Assembly (NCBI GenBank): GCA_039707655.1
Contig: CM077664.1
Coordinates: forward strand, 121,866,485 to 121,930,484
Origin: Elymus sibiricus
Taxonomy: Eukaryota; Streptophyta; Magnoliopsida; Poales; Poaceae
Direction of reading: 5' to 3'
Length of the DNA stretch: 64,000 nucleotides
Shown: one piece after another, positions 45,877 through 58,261 of the stretch
Numbering within the stretch: the stretch's first letter is position 1
Layout: each line of letters opens with the position of its first letter
Translations under genes and position numbers: made by a program
Notes under the pieces: model-generated
Database searches by the model: none
Told to the model about the DNA's origin: nothing
What the model saw: only the letters and a program-made list of their open reading frames with translations

Positions 45877-46796
45877 TGTCGGTGTACTAAAGTATGGGTC
45901 TTTTTAGTACCCCTTACTTGTGCACGGGCAGTTGTAGCCGTACCGCGGCAAGCCTTGCCGGGAAATAGCTAGGAGTAATCACGAGACTAAGATGCCAAGG
46001 AGACGTTCAAGTCAACGATCAGACCAGAAGACAGAAGGCCAAAGGGTTGCGGAGGCCCAGCAAGACCCTTGCCGGCAAGGCCTCGCACCCGGCAAGACCC
46101 GGTCCCGGCAAGCCCCGGGCCCGGCAAGGATTCGGTCCCGGCAAGCCCCGGGCCTGGCAAGGATTCAGCCCCGGCAAGGCTCTGCACAGTGCAGCGCTAT
46201 CGCTCCAGTGCAGCGGCCAGCTTTGTCGTTTAGGGCTTGTCCTCATGGTGACGTGGTGCGATGCTGACCACGAGATGCTTAAGCGGTGCTGATGGGATGG
46301 CTGCTTTTGCCCATCCCCTGTAAAGTTTTTCCAAGCCCAAGACGCTGAGGGACACCTCGACGGACACCTCACGGTGCATTTAATGAGCTTGTCCTAAGCC
46401 GTCAGGGTTAGGTATGATAACACTGTAGCTACTTTCCACCTCATGCCTTATCTCGTACGCCACTGTGGTAGCCCCTTTGACTCATATAAAAGGAGGCCCG
46501 AGGCGTACAGGAGGGCACTTCTGGAGGGGGGATGGCACTTCAGGGAGATAGCACTTCTGAGATTGAACCCGTTCTGCATGCGTAGCTGCTACTGTAGCTC
46601 CCAGAACTTGGCCGAGAACATCCACAATAATACAATCAAAGCAGGAGTAGGGTTTTACGCATCCGTGCGGCCCGAACCTGGGTAAATCCCCCACGTGCTG
46701 TTCGTTAGTTCTGCTCTTTGTGCAATCCTCTCCCCTTGCCGAACCGTAAAGGGATCCGCTCGATAGCGATCCCATAGGTGTTCGTTTCCCACGACA
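45877..46796 (+). repeat. 3' LTR of the Tat element, 920 bp
   Basis: It has the same termini and length as 33348-34267. The preceding CCCGGGGGCTCC (45865-45876) is the PPT. The TATA box is at 46485-46492. The differences from the 5' LTR that I found are all single transitions. Confidence 0.95.
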
Positions 46797-46801
46797 GGAA
46801 T

Positions 46802-49800
46802 AATACATATTAATTATTGGGACCAACTACATATTTTACAAAAGTCAACTAGTGCTAAAAGAATTACAGAACAGAAACTATAAAAAGAAAATAGAAAACT
46901 AATAAAAAGAAAAGGAGAAATCCTACTGAGCTCTAAGGCCCAGTGCTACAGATGCCGGCCCAGCCCAGCCTGGCCGTCGTCTACCTGCTCCCCTCCGTGT
47001 CGCCATGGCCGTGGCCGAGCGCGCCGCGCCGGCCGCAGCTCGCCACGGCGACGGGGCAGGTGAGGTGAGGGGATAAGGAGGAGCCCCTCGTCCTCGCCGT
47101 TGCTCTTATCCACTTCTCCCTCTCCCTCCATTGCTCTCCCCATCGATACCGGACGCGCCCGAGCGCCGCCGTGGCCACGCCATCGACGTCTGCGTAGCCC
47201 CGGCCGTCGACTCGCCCCTCCGACCTGTCCACGCGTCCCGCCTCCGTCGTCCACGTCGGCTACCCATCCTCGTTCGACCGGGGCCGCACCGAGTCATCGC
47301 CATCACCTCGTCCCCATCCATCGATCGACGCCACTGCACCGCCTCGATCCACTTCATCCCTGCACTCCTAAGCCCTTCGCCGGCCACCTTGTGCCCCATG
47401 ATGAGCGCCACATCTCTTCCCTCTCTTCGTCGCTCTTTTCGCTGCTACTGCTCGCCGCTGCCATTGCCGCTGCTCCGGTCGCCGCCGCCGCGCTCGCTGT
47501 CGTCACGGGCGTCGCTTTCAAGCTCGGGCAACCACGCAGCTCTGCTCAACGAACCTCCAGGGGTCCATTGCACCCACCAGTTCGACCTCTCGTGCCCCAT
47601 CACCACGCGCACGACCTCACCCGTGCTCCGGCCTCCGCCCTAGTCGACGCCGCCGGCGTTCCCGTCCACCCCACCCCACACGCGTAGCACCACTGGACGC
47701 GGCTCGTTGCGGGCCGTCGAACGCGACCAACCGCGGGCGTTTTGGCCGCCAGACGGCGGATTCCGCGCCTCGCCGCCGCTCCTGTGGCCGCCGCTGGCGC
47801 GCCACCGCGCTTTAAACGCCAGTGGGCTGCTGGCCAGTGGGGCCCAGTGATTAGCCCACTAACCCCGCGCCTAACACCCACTGACAGTGGGCCATAGTTA
47901 CTGTAGCAATTAGGATTAAAATTAAACTAACCTACTAACTGCTGTGTCACTGACAGACTGGGCCCACAACTTAATTAGATTAATTAGATTAAGCTAAACA
48001 CTGTTAAAATAACCATAGACTAACCACTGGGTCCCACTGGACCCAGTTGACCAGTCAACTGGCTGACTGGGCAAGCCCAGCCACTCGCAGGTGGATCCAG
48101 TGGACCCCCTTGACCAGTCAACGTGGACCAGTCAACTGCTGACTGGGCAGTTGACTGGCCCCACATGTCAGCCACAGTAGCAACCCCCTAGGTACACTTC
48201 TGTGTACCCATAGCAATTTAGCTATTTAATAATTCGAATTAAAATTAATCTAGTAATTCCAGAAAATCATTTAAAACTTTGAAAATTCATATAAAATAAA
48301 CCGTAGCTCGGATGAAAATAATTTATATATGAAAAATGATCAGAAAAATCTAACGAATCCATTTATGCCATCTGCATGCATGTTAGACTCCTCTAAGTAG
48401 GTGAACCTGTAACTTTAGGCCTGTTTCTGGTAGATGAATAGTGCATGACCTCCGGTAAATAATTACAAATAAATTCCTAAAACATCTAAAATATTTAGAG
48501 ATGCAATATATCACCCCTGCATATCATTTAGGCATGTCATGCATCTGTGTGCATTTGTTTGCTGTGTATTTATTTGTTTCCTCCCCCTCCTCTCTCCGGT
48601 AGACCCCGAGACCGCTGATGACCCGGTGATCGTCTACTTCGTTGAAGATCCGTATCTGACTACAGAGCAACCAGGCAAGCAAATCCCCTTGATCAATCCT
48701 ATATCACCTATTCCTTCTTCCCCGTGCTTGCATTAGAATTTGCTACTGTTATTTGATTGCTCCTATTCTGATGCATAGCCTGATTTTGTAACTTGCTGTT
48801 GATACTTTACCTGTTGACCTAAATGCTTAGTTCAGTCTGGTTAGTGATCCATCAATGGCCCCACACCCTTGTCCTTGTTGCCATGCTTTACCAACGGTTA
48901 CTCGATCAGTGTGATCGGTGTACAGAGACCGAACACAGCACCGCACACCCCCTTAGTTGTACGACTCTGCAGAGCTACTATCGAGTGCCGAGTGTGATAC
49001 CTCCTACCTCACTCCTGATGATATCCCTGTAGCGTAGCCAGTCGGTGGTGGGTTACCGAGGGTGATTCCTCTTTCTCCACCTCCGATGAGGCCTCTGTTG
49101 TGCAACCCCTCAAGTGTGAACCCATCGAGGGTGATTCCTCCAAGTTCACCTTGACAGTTACATCGAGTGGGAATCCATCGAGGGTGATTCCTCGGATTCA
49201 CTATGATGTTATGGACACACGGGTACTTTGACCTTCACCTCATACCGTTGTTGAAGTCGGGTCGACCCAAGGGTACCCGCGAGAGATTATTGTGGCGGAA
49301 CGACAGGGCAGGTGGAGACCACCTAGGAGAGAGGTGGGCCTGGTCCCTGGTCGTTGGACCGAGGTTTACCAAGTCGGTGTGGCAAGGTGTCGGAGGTGAG
49401 CCTTGAGCCCTGTTTGTGTCCGCGAGATACTAATAACACGCTTAACGGATTTGGGTATTTGATCTGAGTTGGCCACTGGCCTATACGCACTACCACCATG
49501 CGGGATAATGGTTTAATGGGGCCCTCGGCGCCGTATGTATCAGCCGAAAGCTCTGTCAAACGTCCAGTTCAGCATTGTGGCCGGGCCGGATCGCGCCATC
49601 CAGGCAGAGGTGGCGCTGGAATCCCCCTGCGCACAACGACCCGGAGTGCAAAGGGCGATGGGCCCAAGACCCCTGAGCACTTAGGATGTAGACCGGCGGG
49701 GACCTCTCTGCGGAGCCTAGGAAGGACTACGTCGTGTCGATCAGCCGAGGCCGAGCATGACCGAGAAAAGTGTGTCCGGCCAGAGTTAATCGAGCCTGTT

Positions 49801-50642
49801 GGGTAATAGTAGTGCACCCCTGCAGGGAAGTTATCTATTCGAATAGCCGTGTCCACGGTAACAGGACGCTTAGTGTGGTATCCCGATCTACTACAACTAG
49901 AACTGGATACTTGTGCTACTTAATAATTTGTTACCTCCGGGATCGCTTTCTCGCAGGGAGTCGAGGAAGGATCTCTGGGCATGGATACTATTATACTTGT
50001 TACTATTACTGTTATGCTACTAATCTACACTCTTCTAATGCTGCAAGACGCTGCAAGATGCTAGTCTTCGATAGGCTAGGCCTTCCTCTCTATTCTCGCA
50101 TTTCTGCAGTATAGTCCACAGATACAGCCCCTACAATTGATACTGATGCATAAATAGAATAGTTCTGATGTAAGTCTTGTGAGTACTTTGGATGAGTACT
50201 CACGGTTGCTTTGCTACCTCTTTTTCCCCACACCCGATTGCTGTGATTAGATGACGGAACCCCGGAGCCAGCTGATTCCGCCAACGACTACTACTACCAC
50301 GGTGGAGCCTACTACTACATGGAGACCGACAACCAGGAGTAGTTTAGGAGGCTCCCAGGCAGGAGGCCTGCGCCTTTTCGATCTAGATGTCGTTGTTTTG
50401 CTCAGCCTTCTTAAGGCAATTTTGTCTAACTATGTCTGTACTCAGATATTGTTGCTTCCGCTGACTCTTGTGTAACTCGAGCTTATGTATTTGAGCCCTC
50501 AAGGCCCCTGGCTTGTAATATAAAGCTTGTATTATTTTATTTTGTGTCTAGAGTTGTGTTGCGATATCTTCCCGTGAGTCCCTGGGCTTGATCGTGCACA
50601 TTTGCGTGGATGATTAGTGCATGGTCGAGTCAGGGCGTCACA
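46802..50642 (+). repeat. LARD copy C LTR, segment 2
   Basis: It continues the LTR after the Tat insertion and ends CAGGGCGTCACA at 50642. Order: AT-rich stretch; GC-rich stretch (46940-47830) full of spurious ORFs on both strands, the longest 47100-47687; a CCCAGTTGACCAGTCAACTGG-like block (about 48040-48170) shared with copies B and D; then the TTATCTATTCGAATAGCCGTG region shared with copy A. No coding capacity is supported by homology. Confidence 0.85.
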
Positions 50643-50817
50643 AGTTGGTATCAGAGCCGACTGCCTGTAGGAAGCCCCTTTCCAACTCCTTGGCCGGAGT
50701 TGAGTCTAGTCTCCAAAACTATTTTACTAACCCTGTTGTGTGGCTTACGGGCCCACATCGCCAATGGATTGGATTAGGATCTTTTATTCCTCTTCTTTAC
50801 AATGGATTGGCGTCACA
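50643..50817 (+). other. PBS and 5' internal remnant of LARD copy C, ending in a stub of 3' LTR
   Basis: AGTTGGTATCAGAGCCGACT directly follows the LTR; TGGTATCAGAGC (50646-50657) is the initiator-Met PBS. The next ~155 bp match the start of the other LARD's internal region (minus strand of 56100-56259). It then switches to GGCGTCACA, the LTR terminus, followed at once by the TSD. Confidence 0.8.
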
Positions 50818-50822
50818 TAGCT

Positions 50823-51854
50823 CCAATTCATCAATGTAATGTAGGCATGTATTCCGTATATAGTCATACGTGCTTATAGTAAGAACTTGCATGACATCTT
50901 TTGTCCTACCCTCCCGTGGCAGCGGGGTCCATAAGGAAATCTAAGGGATATTAAGGCCTCCTTTTAATAGAGAACCAGAACAAAGCATTAACACATAGTG
51001 AATACATGAACTCCTCAAACTACGGTAATCACCGGAAAGAATCCCAATTATTGTCACCTTGGGGTATGCGGATCATAACACGTAATAGGTGCATATAACT
51101 TGCAAGATAGGATCAAGAACACAAATATATTCATGAAAACATAAAGGGTTCAGATCTGAAATCATGGCACTCGGGCCCTAGTGACAAGCATTAAGCATAG
51201 CAAAGTCATAGCAACATCAATCTCAGAACATAGTGGATACTAGGGATCAAAGCCCTGACAAATTGACTCGATTACATGATAAATCTCATCCAACCCATCA
51301 CCGTCCAGCAAGTCTACGAAGAAATTACTCATGCCCGGTGGTGAGCATCTTGAAATTGGTGATGAAGGATGGTTGATGATGACGACGGCGTCAAATCCCC
51401 CTCTCCGGAGCCCCGAACGGACTCCAGATCAGCCCTCCCGATGAAGAACAGGAGGTGGCGGCGGCTCCGTATTGTAAAACATGATGATTCTTTCTCTCTG
51501 TTTTTTCTGGACAAATAGGTACTTATAGCGTTGGAGTTAGGGTTGCCGGAGCTGCCAGGGGCCCACAAGCCTGCCAGGCGCGCCCTGGGGGGTGGGCGCA
51601 CCCCCTGGGCTTGTGGCGCCTGGGTGGCGCCCCCTCTGGTAATTCTCTTCGCCAGTATTTTTTATATATTCTGAAATAATTCTCCGTAAATTTTCAGGTC
51701 CATCCGAGAACTTTTATTTCTGCACATAAATAACACCATGGCAATTTTGCTGAAAACAGTGTCAGTCCGGGTTAGTTCCATTCAAATCATGCAAATTAGA
51801 GTCCAAAACCAAAGCAAAAGTGTTTGGAAAAGTAGATACGTTTGGGACGTATCA
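50823..51854 (-). repeat. 5' LTR of the Athila-type element, part 2
   Basis: It resumes after the second TAGCT (50818-50822) as CCAATTCATCAATG, matches 23284-24317 and ends GGGACGTATCA at 51854. It is followed by TSD CTAAG. It contains the hairpin at 51563-51616. ORFs at 51329-51601 are LTR sequence shared with 23786-24031. Confidence 0.93.
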
Positions 51855-51859
51855 CTAAG

Positions 51860-52915
51860 CGGCAGCAGCAACGCAACAGCAGCGCGCGTGTACGTAGAGC
51901 TTCGATGGGCATGGGCGAGCATGGGGGCTAAAAGGCACGGATCGAAGCCGAGGTCAAGGGGAATCGGAGGAGAAGCTCACCGCGAAGGCACACGCCGGCC
52001 CGGTGAAAGCTTAGGAGCGGCGGAGGCGTGGATTGATGCGGTGGAGCTCTGGTGGCCGAAGACGAAGTCGAGGTCGATCCGCTCATGATGGTGCGGCTCC
52101 GGTCGATCTGCTCCTCGTAGGCGAAGTAGGCGGCGTAGATGAAGCAGAAGGACAAGCTCCTAGGCGCTAGGGAGCTCAGTGGGTGTGAGGGCGACGGCGG
52201 CCATGGCGATGACGGCATCGGGTGGAGTTGGGGAGAAGAGAGAGGCGTGAGGGAGAGGGGGAATTGAGCTATAGGGTTCGTCCCGGGGGTCGCGGGGGTC
52301 GACTTGTAGGCGGGGCAGGGGCGGATGGCCGGCACGTGGCCATGGCCTGCCATGGCGCCGTTGATGCGCTGCCACGACCTCCTGTGAACAGGAGGAAGAA
52401 GGAGGCGTGGCTAGGCTGGGCCTGCTGTGCACTGTGCACTCAAGGCCCAGTCCAGCAATAGTTTCTTTTTTTGGATTTTCTTTTCTGTTTTAATCTTTAA
52501 TCTCTGTTTTGCATTTTATTTTCTTATCAAATGATTTTTTTTGAACATCAAATTTGGCACATAAATACTAGGAAATAGCATGGGTCTGTTCAAAAAGTTT
52601 CAAACCATTTGGAAACATCCAAATTTGTATTCTGATTTTCTATGATTTTATTTATTTATTTTGGTCCACAAAATTGATGCTAGGGACAAGATGGGAATCC
52701 AATTGAGTTTGATTTCATTTTTACAAATACTTGAGGTATTTATGACATAATGTAAACATCTTTGATTTGCCAAGTGAAGAATTGTTATTTTTGACTTGCA
52801 TTATAAATTTGAGTTTGAATTGAGTTTGGATCAAAATGGCAGTTAGCAAGATAAGCATGCTGACATGGCAACATAATTAACAGATCAATAGTGCTTAATA
52901 CATAGGGGTGTTACA
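51860..52915 (-). repeat. LARD LTR copy B, segment 1 (outer start)
   Basis: On the minus strand the LTR begins at 52915 with TGTAACACCCCTATG and runs down to the Athila-type insertion. The first part is AT-rich. The part at 51860-52440 is GC-rich with short ORFs on both strands that I do not accept as genes. With its other segments the LTR totals about 3.7 kb, counting the lost end. Confidence 0.85.
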
Positions 52916-55900
52916 AATCTCCTCCACTAAAAGAAGTCTCGTCCCAAGATTTAAGAGGTAGAGTAAGGGGGAAAGATTTGGTTACGAAATTCTAACGAGT
53001 CTTCTCGGTCTTGGTTGCTCTTCCCGAAGAGGTCGATCCATTGCGTTGACGTCTTCATTTCTCTGCATCAGTGCATCATGACGAAGTTGTCATCCTTTCT
53101 TCGGGAACTCCATCGTACTTATGAATATGGTAGGAGGGGAAACTCTATAGGGACAGATGTCTGCAAGGATTGGCATCCGGTAATTATCTCAAGGGATGAA
53201 GGTATAAAGTATCTCTCGAATTGGAACTCGGGAATTATATCGAGAGCAATATAATAAGGTGAAAGAAGTTTCAAATGGATAGGCAATCATTTGATACGGG
53301 AATAACATTGCATATGATACCGGAATGGAATGTGTTCGGGAAGTTGGCTCGTGGAATTACATATGAAGCCAAGTGTAAAGGATACTTCGGAAATAAGGAT
53401 GTGCAGGAGAGCCAAGTTTCGGTCATGTGGACATGTGAGTTAGGCTGGATTATGAATAAGAAGGGTGGTGGCACCTTGTGCGATTGGGATAAAAGGTTTG
53501 TCAGAGAACAGCTTGTCAGCTATGTTGCAACAGCGTTGGTACCAAGGGCGAGGGACAAGGAGAACCATTATCCTGCTCGTTAAGACGAGGCGGACCAATT
53601 GGCAAGTTCTCATCCATCGGTGGTTACAGGAATGTTAACCAACAATAGTAACAGGGTTTTACTGACAGGGTTGTACACCGGGGTGTTTACATAAGCAGGG
53701 GATTATTACTGCTTAGATCATATAAATTACAAGGAAGGTTATACTGGCCAATGGAAAGGAAAATGTGTTTATACACAAGTATTAGGAGTATATCCTTCCC
53801 AAGGACAAGCAGAGCATGATTTATATGACAGGACAACAAGTACAAAACCATTCTGATAAAGGTGCAAGGGAATTGGTGATGTTTACCCATACAAAGGCGT
53901 TTGGATAATTGATCAAGAAACATTTTGCATGGCGCTTCAAATGTTTTGGTTGATGTTCGGAGTACCACAGTCATGCTTCGGGGTAGCAATAATATGGTGT
54001 TTCAAGTAAGGGTTGGGTCTGAAGATCACAAGAAGTACACAAAGGAACAATTTCAAGAATAGCAAGGAACTCAAGGTATAACCAAGACATGACAAAGTCT
54101 GTGTTGGAAGGAAAGTAAGGATGTTGTCAATGAAAACACAAATTATCGAGGGGCAAGGATGGCATTTCTCATCATGAATTCAATTGACACTTGGAAGAAG
54201 CCAAAATGTTGACAATGATCATGACACATTATGTCAAGAGGTTTCATGAAGATGTAATCGATTAGCGACGACATCAAGCAAAAGGAATGGTGAAGCGAAA
54301 AGTTACCGGAACCACTGATAAGATGCACTCACAGAATCAGAGTTGCCTTTCAAGACAAACAATATGATGTTGAAAGCTAGACTTAAGCTTAGTACACTAT
54401 CGGAATTGTGTTCCGGGGATGAAGGACTAGGTAGCACCGTCAAGCTTTAGTATGACGATGATGATGTAGCCCATCGGCTATGAATGACATGATTGAGTAC
54501 AAACTCGTAAGCAACAAAAATTATTAAGAGTTATTGGATCGCAGTGCAGACTCGATTCACTTATCGGTGTTCTCGAGTGGCTAACAACTCAGAACACGAG
54601 GAAAAATTAAAATCAGTGAGAAGCAATACTTGATGAAGAACTCATAAGAAGTAATGTAGTTCCATGATATTATCGGGATACCAGAGGGTAATACTTGAAG
54701 GTAGATCAGAATAGAGGTTGGAGTGGTGTATTGATCTCCAGAAGACAAGTGCTTTAACTTGTCTGAGAAATGGAATCAAAGGAGAACAACATGGTCTGAA
54801 CCACGGTTGCAAAGGACCAAACCATAGATACAAGATGAACTTATAACAAGGGGATAATTACCATTACGAGAAGCTTCCATGATAAGATCTACATCGTGCC
54901 CGTGGGCATGAACACAAAGGTTCAAGGTCGACTCCCACTTCTCCAATGCACAACTTCTCATTCACTGCTCCGCTAAAACGTTTGAGTGTGAAAATTTGCC
55001 TGGTGAAATACCAGAAGAGTATGACCCATGAAAAGTTTCGGGTTCACATAGATGGCAATTGCATATATACAACCCATCGGGACATTTTCAGAACCTATAC
55101 AACACACTTATAGAGGCAACAGATACAAGCTCGAAAGCAGAGGGCTGACGACATAGAGTAGATGATACAATTCGCTAGAGCCATTTTGTATTAGGGGAAA
55201 TTTGTCAATGATTTAAAACACGAAGGAACTGTAGGTAGTAATCCACCAAAAGATCAGGTGGTCTACAAAGAATCCGGTGTGAGTACTGATACTCAACCAG
55301 AAGAATGCAAGCGCATTGGTTTATGGAATTATCTGAATAATTCGAAGCATAATTACAAAGGAATTATGATTTCCAAATCAGAGGATCAGAAGCAGATGCT
55401 CTGATCAAAAGAGGAGTTAGTTGAATAGAATTAGATGGGCAATCAATCAAGGTTTGATTTGCAATGAACCAGCTCATGTCCGGAATGACGTCTGAGCCGG
55501 AAGGATGAATTCTAGTTTCGATTGATGATTGCGAGTATTCGCAGACATATTGAATTATTAGGCTCAAAATGGCCATGACAAGGGATGTCAATGAAGATTA
55601 CTAGACATATGGAATTAACCATCAAGCAAGCAAGAATTTCAAGAGCAATAGGCTGTTGAGGATTTTCGGAAGATCGAATAGCATTTCGAAGAATTTTGTG
55701 AAACACATGAACAACTGGGGATGAATGAATCCCCGGTAAGTGTGAGGAATTATTCATAGGTGTATTCATGCGAAAAGGAGCTAGAAGGCAGTAGACACAA
55801 AGGATTCTCGAAATATCGAAGAGTATTTCGGAGTATCTTGTAATAACAAAAGCAACTAAGAATGAATGAATGAATGGCAGGTGTATGTAGTTATCCATAG

Positions 55901-56259
55901 GGGTTTATCGGTGGAAGGGAATTGCAAAAGCGATGGGCACAAGATCTCAGGAGAACATCAGAGAGTATCTTCGGAGTCTTCTGGTGAATCAAGAGAGTAG
56001 CGGCAACAAATGGATCTCCGGAGTGAAGTCATCGCGTGAACCTAGAGTTAGAGTTAGCAAAATTTTAACTTAAAGAGAAGAGAAATCAAAATTCAGATTA
56101 AAGATGTGGAATAAAAGATCCTAATCCCATCCATAGGTGATGTGGGCCCGTAGGCCACACAACACAGTTAGTAGTTTAGAAAATAGTTTTTCAAGACTAG
56201 GCTGAACTTCGACCAGGAGTTTGGGGGGTTCCTATAGGCAGTCGGCTCTGATACCAACT
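52916..56259 (-). mobile_element. Internal region of the Sukkula-like LARD (non-coding)
   Basis: It is bounded left by a PPT (minus AGTGGAGGAGATT, next to TGTAACACCCC) and right by an initiator-Met PBS (56245-56256). In 3.3 kb the longest ORF is 128 codons and none resembles gag or pol. A conserved non-coding internal domain of about 3.5 kb between LTRs of 4-5 kb is the definition of LARDs such as barley Sukkula, which this fits. Its first ~160 nt are shared with copy C despite many substitutions, so that part is probably functional in packaging or priming. It must be mobilised in trans. Confidence 0.75.
56245..56256 (-). promoter_or_regulatory. Primer-binding site of the Sukkula-like LARD
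   Basis: The minus strand reads GTTGGTATCAGAGCC two to three bases after the LTR end CGTCAGA. It is the initiator-Met type, the same as in copy C at 50646. Confidence 0.85.
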
Positions 56260-58261
56260 TCTGACGCCCCCATTTATAATCGTGCACTAACCATACACAC
56301 ATCATGCACGATCACGAACGGTGACCCACGTTAATATCACAACACAACTCTACGACACAAAATTAAACATAAATCTTCATACTACAAGCCAAGGCCACGA
56401 GGACCCATAATACATCAGCCACCAAACAACATATTATCTGAGTACAGACATAGTTAGACAAGTTTTGCCTTAAGAAGGCTGAGCAAAACAACAACACTAG
56501 ATCAAAAGGGAAGGCCTCCAGCCTGGGATCTCTGGACTACTCCTGGTCGCCGGTCTCCACGTAGGACGCACCAAAGGGGTAACCTGCATCCGCGGTGCTA
56601 CCAGCTGTTGCAGCAACCGGGTCGAATGAAAAGAGTAGCAAAGCAACGGTGAGTACTCATCCAAAGTACTCGCAAGTATTACATCAGATCTATACTAGAT
56701 ATGCATCGGTATCAAAGGAATGGGGTAGTATCTGTGGACTATACTGCAGAAATGCCAGAATAAGGGAGGAGAAGCTCATCCTATCGAAGACTACATCTTT
56801 CAGCAGTAGAAGAGAGGAGCGTATATAGTATCATCTTATATCAACATATAGCAATAATCCTGCCCAGAGATCCTCTCCTCGTCTCCCTGAGAGAAAGCGA
56901 TCACCGAGGGTATCAGTCTCTTATTTGGGTGTGTTTTAACAAGTATCCGGTTTTAGTCGTAAGAGGTCGGGATACAACTCCAAGTCGTCTTGTTACCGTG
57001 GACACGGCTATTCGAATAGATTACTCCCCTGCAGGGGTGCATCAACATAAACATCTCCTCTCGGCCCAATCGTCTATACGCGTCAGTGCCAATAACCATC
57101 ATGGTTCCATGCGGCGTGCCACGTGCCACTCGGGCCACGCCTGCGCCACACACGCCATGTACATGTCTGTGTAACTGACTCGCACATGCACCGTGTAGCC
57201 GACAGGTCACGCCCTGGTGGAACAACCGCCCTAGACAACAATACAGTCTTCCACGGACAATGCCCAGGCCCAGGCTCACCTCTCTCCTAGGTGGTCTCCA
57301 CCTGCCCTGTCGTACCGACTTAGAGAAACACGCGCAAACGGTACCAACCTCACCATTGTCCTGTGGATATATACTGGGTTTCCGTTCCGCCACAGAACAT
57401 AAGCATAACATGATGCAGTAATAGTCTTCGTCTTCGTCAGCATCTCGCTGCAGTCCATCTCACTCCATCTCACAGGTAACCGAAGTCCGAGTCCACCATA
57501 GAGTATCACATATAGTATAGCAGTATAAACTATATCCGTGATCATCGCCCGAAGGGATCACGACCTGATAGTATAGCATGGCAAACAGATAAGGATGTAG
57601 GGCCACTGATGAGACTCTAGCATAACTGTACTAAGCATAGTAGGATTGCAGGTAAAGCATCAACAATAGTTTAACAAAAAGTAGGCTATGCAACAGAATA
57701 GGATCTACCGATAAGACACCAACTGAACTCCGACTCTCTAATGCAAGAAGTAGAGAGAAAGAATAGGTGATATCGGAATGATCAAGAGGGTTTTGCTTGC
57801 CTGGAAGCGCCGCCGAGAAGGAAGGTTCATCGTTGCCGTCGTCGTACTCAGGGGCAACAGTGGTCTCGGGGTCTACCGAAAGAATAAAGGAGAGGGGGGA
57901 AACAAATAAATAACAGACATACAAATGCAACACAGATGCATGTCATGTCAAAATGTGATGATGATATGCTCTAATGCATCACTAAGCATTTTAAAAGAAG
58001 AGGGAAAATATCTAGTAATATTTTCCCAGCTCCAGGTATTATTCGGTATATTGATCCTGATGCAAAATTTCCTGGTTCATTATGTTAGAGGGGTGTGGCA
58101 GGTATGTGGATGGCATATTCGGATTCGTTATATTTTTCTGATCAACTTTCATATATAAATTATTTGCATCCGAGTTATGGATTATTTATATGAATTTCCA
58201 AATTTAAATGATTTTCTGGAATATTATTAATTTCAAAATATATTAAATAGTATTTGCTATG
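56260..58261 (-). repeat. 5' LTR of the Sukkula-like LARD (copy D), segment 1
   Basis: It begins TCTGACGCCCCC next to the PBS and aligns with copy B (19085-20219 and 21636-22290) with several percent divergence. It is cut at CTATG (58257-58261). ORFs at 56595-57545 recur as damaged versions in copy B and are not genes. Confidence 0.87.

Larger units (their letters stand above)
33348..46796 (+). mobile_element. Tat-clade Gypsy retrotransposon, complete, young, with antisense gene
   Basis: Two 920-bp LTRs (33348-34267, 45877-46796) of equal length differ at about 8 positions (0.9%) with no indel. The TSD GGAAT is perfect (33343-33347, 46797-46801). Internal order on the plus strand: PBS, gag, protease, reverse transcriptase, RNase H, second RNase H, integrase, all in one frame with two TAG stops. 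A long antisense gene follows, then the PPT (GGGGGCTCC) and the 3' LTR. With the commonly used grass LTR rate of 1.3e-8 per site per year, 0.9% is about 0.3 million years. Confidence 0.95.
33000..50817 (+). mobile_element. LARD copy C (Sukkula-like), internally deleted, hosting a Tat element
   Basis: It inserted in the Athila-type LTR with a perfect TSD TAGCT (32995-32999, 50818-50822). It begins TGTAACACCCC and has one LTR of about 4.19 kb (33000-33347 plus 46802-50642). An initiator-Met PBS and only ~160 bp of internal sequence follow, and it stops with GGCGTCACA. Without its guest it is only about 4.4 kb. The 3' LTR has been lost except for its last few bases. It encodes nothing itself. 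Confidence 0.85.
22897..51854 (-). mobile_element. Athila-type Gypsy element lacking reverse transcriptase, with two nested insertions
   Basis: A perfect TSD CTAAG (22892-22896, 51855-51859) flanks the whole unit. The 3' LTR is 22897-24317. The 5' LTR is 32613-32999 plus 50823-51854, split by an insertion. Minus-strand order: PBS, gag, protease, an LTR-promoter-like segment, a third ORF, 3' non-coding region, PPT. Reverse transcriptase and integrase are absent. Without its guests the element is about 9.6 kb. I count roughly 50 differences over about 1420 bp of LTR (about 3.5%), so it is older than the element nested inside it. Confidence 0.9.

Noticed and set aside
47100..47687. 195-codon plus-strand ORF and partners in LARD copy C
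   Set aside because: GC-rich LTR sequence with His/Pro/Ser-rich translations in several frames at once; there is no homology signal.
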